Source: an uncultured Burkholderiales bacterium (GTDB lineage: Bacteria; Pseudomonadota; Gammaproteobacteria; Burkholderiales; Burkholderiaceae_D). From it: a DNA stretch of 5,679 bases. Shown piece after piece: positions 5,495 to 5,679 of the stretch. The stretch spans positions 1-5,679 of the forward strand of contig CAIVDH010000285.1 in the NCBI GenBank assembly GCA_903904635.1, written 5' to 3'. The translations under genes and the position numbers were made by a program. Every line of letters starts with the position of its first letter. Position 1 is the first letter of the stretch. The notes below the pieces were generated by a model. It was not told the DNA's origin, searched no databases, and saw nothing but the letters and a program-made list of their open reading frames with translations.

Positions 5495-5679
5495 ATGATT
5501 ACACACACACCACCACCTGTTCACTCGACCGGATTTTCACTGATAGATCTGATGATTACGATAGTCATCGCATCAGTACTGGCTGCTATGGCCATTCCAG
5601 TTTATCGAAATCATATGCAGCAGTCGCGCATCACTGAAGCAACTAGTCAGCTCTCAATATTGCAACTACAACTAGAACA
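5495..5679 (+). CDS. type IV pilin-like protein, N-terminal part (runs off window)
   Basis: The first 61 residues are visible. A 13-residue leader (MITHTPPPVHSTG) ends in the glycine of a prepilin peptidase site, followed by FSLIDLMITIVIASVLAAMA and IPVYRNHMQQSRITEA, the standard type IV pilin N-terminal helix. Prepilin peptidase would cut between Gly13 and Phe14 and methylate the phenylalanine; the product would join a type IV pilus or a type II secretion pseudopilus. Two features are unusual: position 5 of the mature protein is Asp, where Glu is nearly universal in major pilins, and the leader is long and has three prolines in a row. ATG 5495 is the only ATG in frame before a TGA at 5483 (a TTG at 5486 is the alternative), and it lacks a Shine-Dalgarno sequence. 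A major or minor role cannot be decided. Confidence 0.85.
   Translation, partial: MITHTPPPVHSTGFSLIDLMITIVIASVLAAMAIPVYRNHMQQSRITEATSQLSILQLQLE
5501..5517 (+). repeat. short simple repeat in the pilin leader
   Basis: Five AC units (5501-5510) run into CACCACC (5511-5517) within the leader-peptide codons. The tract is short, but dinucleotide tracts near the start of surface genes can slip and change the reading frame. Here it lies just after two ATGs in different frames (5482 and 5495), each within a copy of CATGATT. Confidence 0.6.

Noticed and set aside
5401..5637. Open frame of 78 codons overlapping the pilin start
   Set aside because: It has no ribosome site, its composition is not protein-like, and from 5495 it overlaps the clear pilin N-terminal helix in another frame.

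Overview
The window reads as an ordinary chromosomal stretch of a betaproteobacterium, most likely of the order Burkholderiales and probably near Oxalobacteraceae with moderate GC such as Undibacterium. This placement is inferred from remembered protein families and gene order, not from a search. The clues are a RimM with the YVSGAYGLAGWIRLRPYS N-terminus, a DUF3579-type small protein, a solitary CobD/CbiB-family membrane protein next to a CoA-pyrophosphatase-like NUDIX hydrolase, and a TM2 protein with a DEKWDALYN segment. I see no mobile elements, tRNA or rRNA genes, CRISPR arrays or phage genes.

Layout. Bases 1-312 are the 3' end of an acyl-CoA dehydrogenase gene on the + strand. It converges on a minus-strand TM2-domain membrane protein (351-767), with a symmetric hairpin between the two stop codons. 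A spacer of about 200 bases carries a sigma70-type promoter with a perfect TATAAT. This promoter drives the conserved ribosome and tRNA-modification operon rpsP-rimM-trmD-rplS (975-3127). rimM appears to start at a TTG two bases after rpsP, and rplS is preceded by an unusually long 181-base spacer with hairpins. The operon ends in a very strong intrinsic terminator at 3147-3173.

The NUDIX gene (3188-3859) begins only 14 bases after that terminator. A promoter-like pair overlaps the terminator, with the -10 hexamer in its loop, and may serve this gene. A CobD/CbiB-family membrane protein follows (3967-4923) with its own plausible promoter, then a DUF3579 protein (5066-5380). The start of a type IV pilin-like gene (5495 onward) runs off the end of the window.

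How the genes relate. The central operon couples ribosomal proteins S16 and L19 with a 30S maturation factor (RimM) and the tRNA m1G37 methyltransferase (TrmD), which is its usual make-up in Proteobacteria. The flanking genes look like separate transcription units. Nothing here forms a convincing new multi-gene system. The points worth a second look are regulatory (promoter within a terminator, long rplS leader, palindrome in the rpsP promoter) and the atypical pilin N-terminus.
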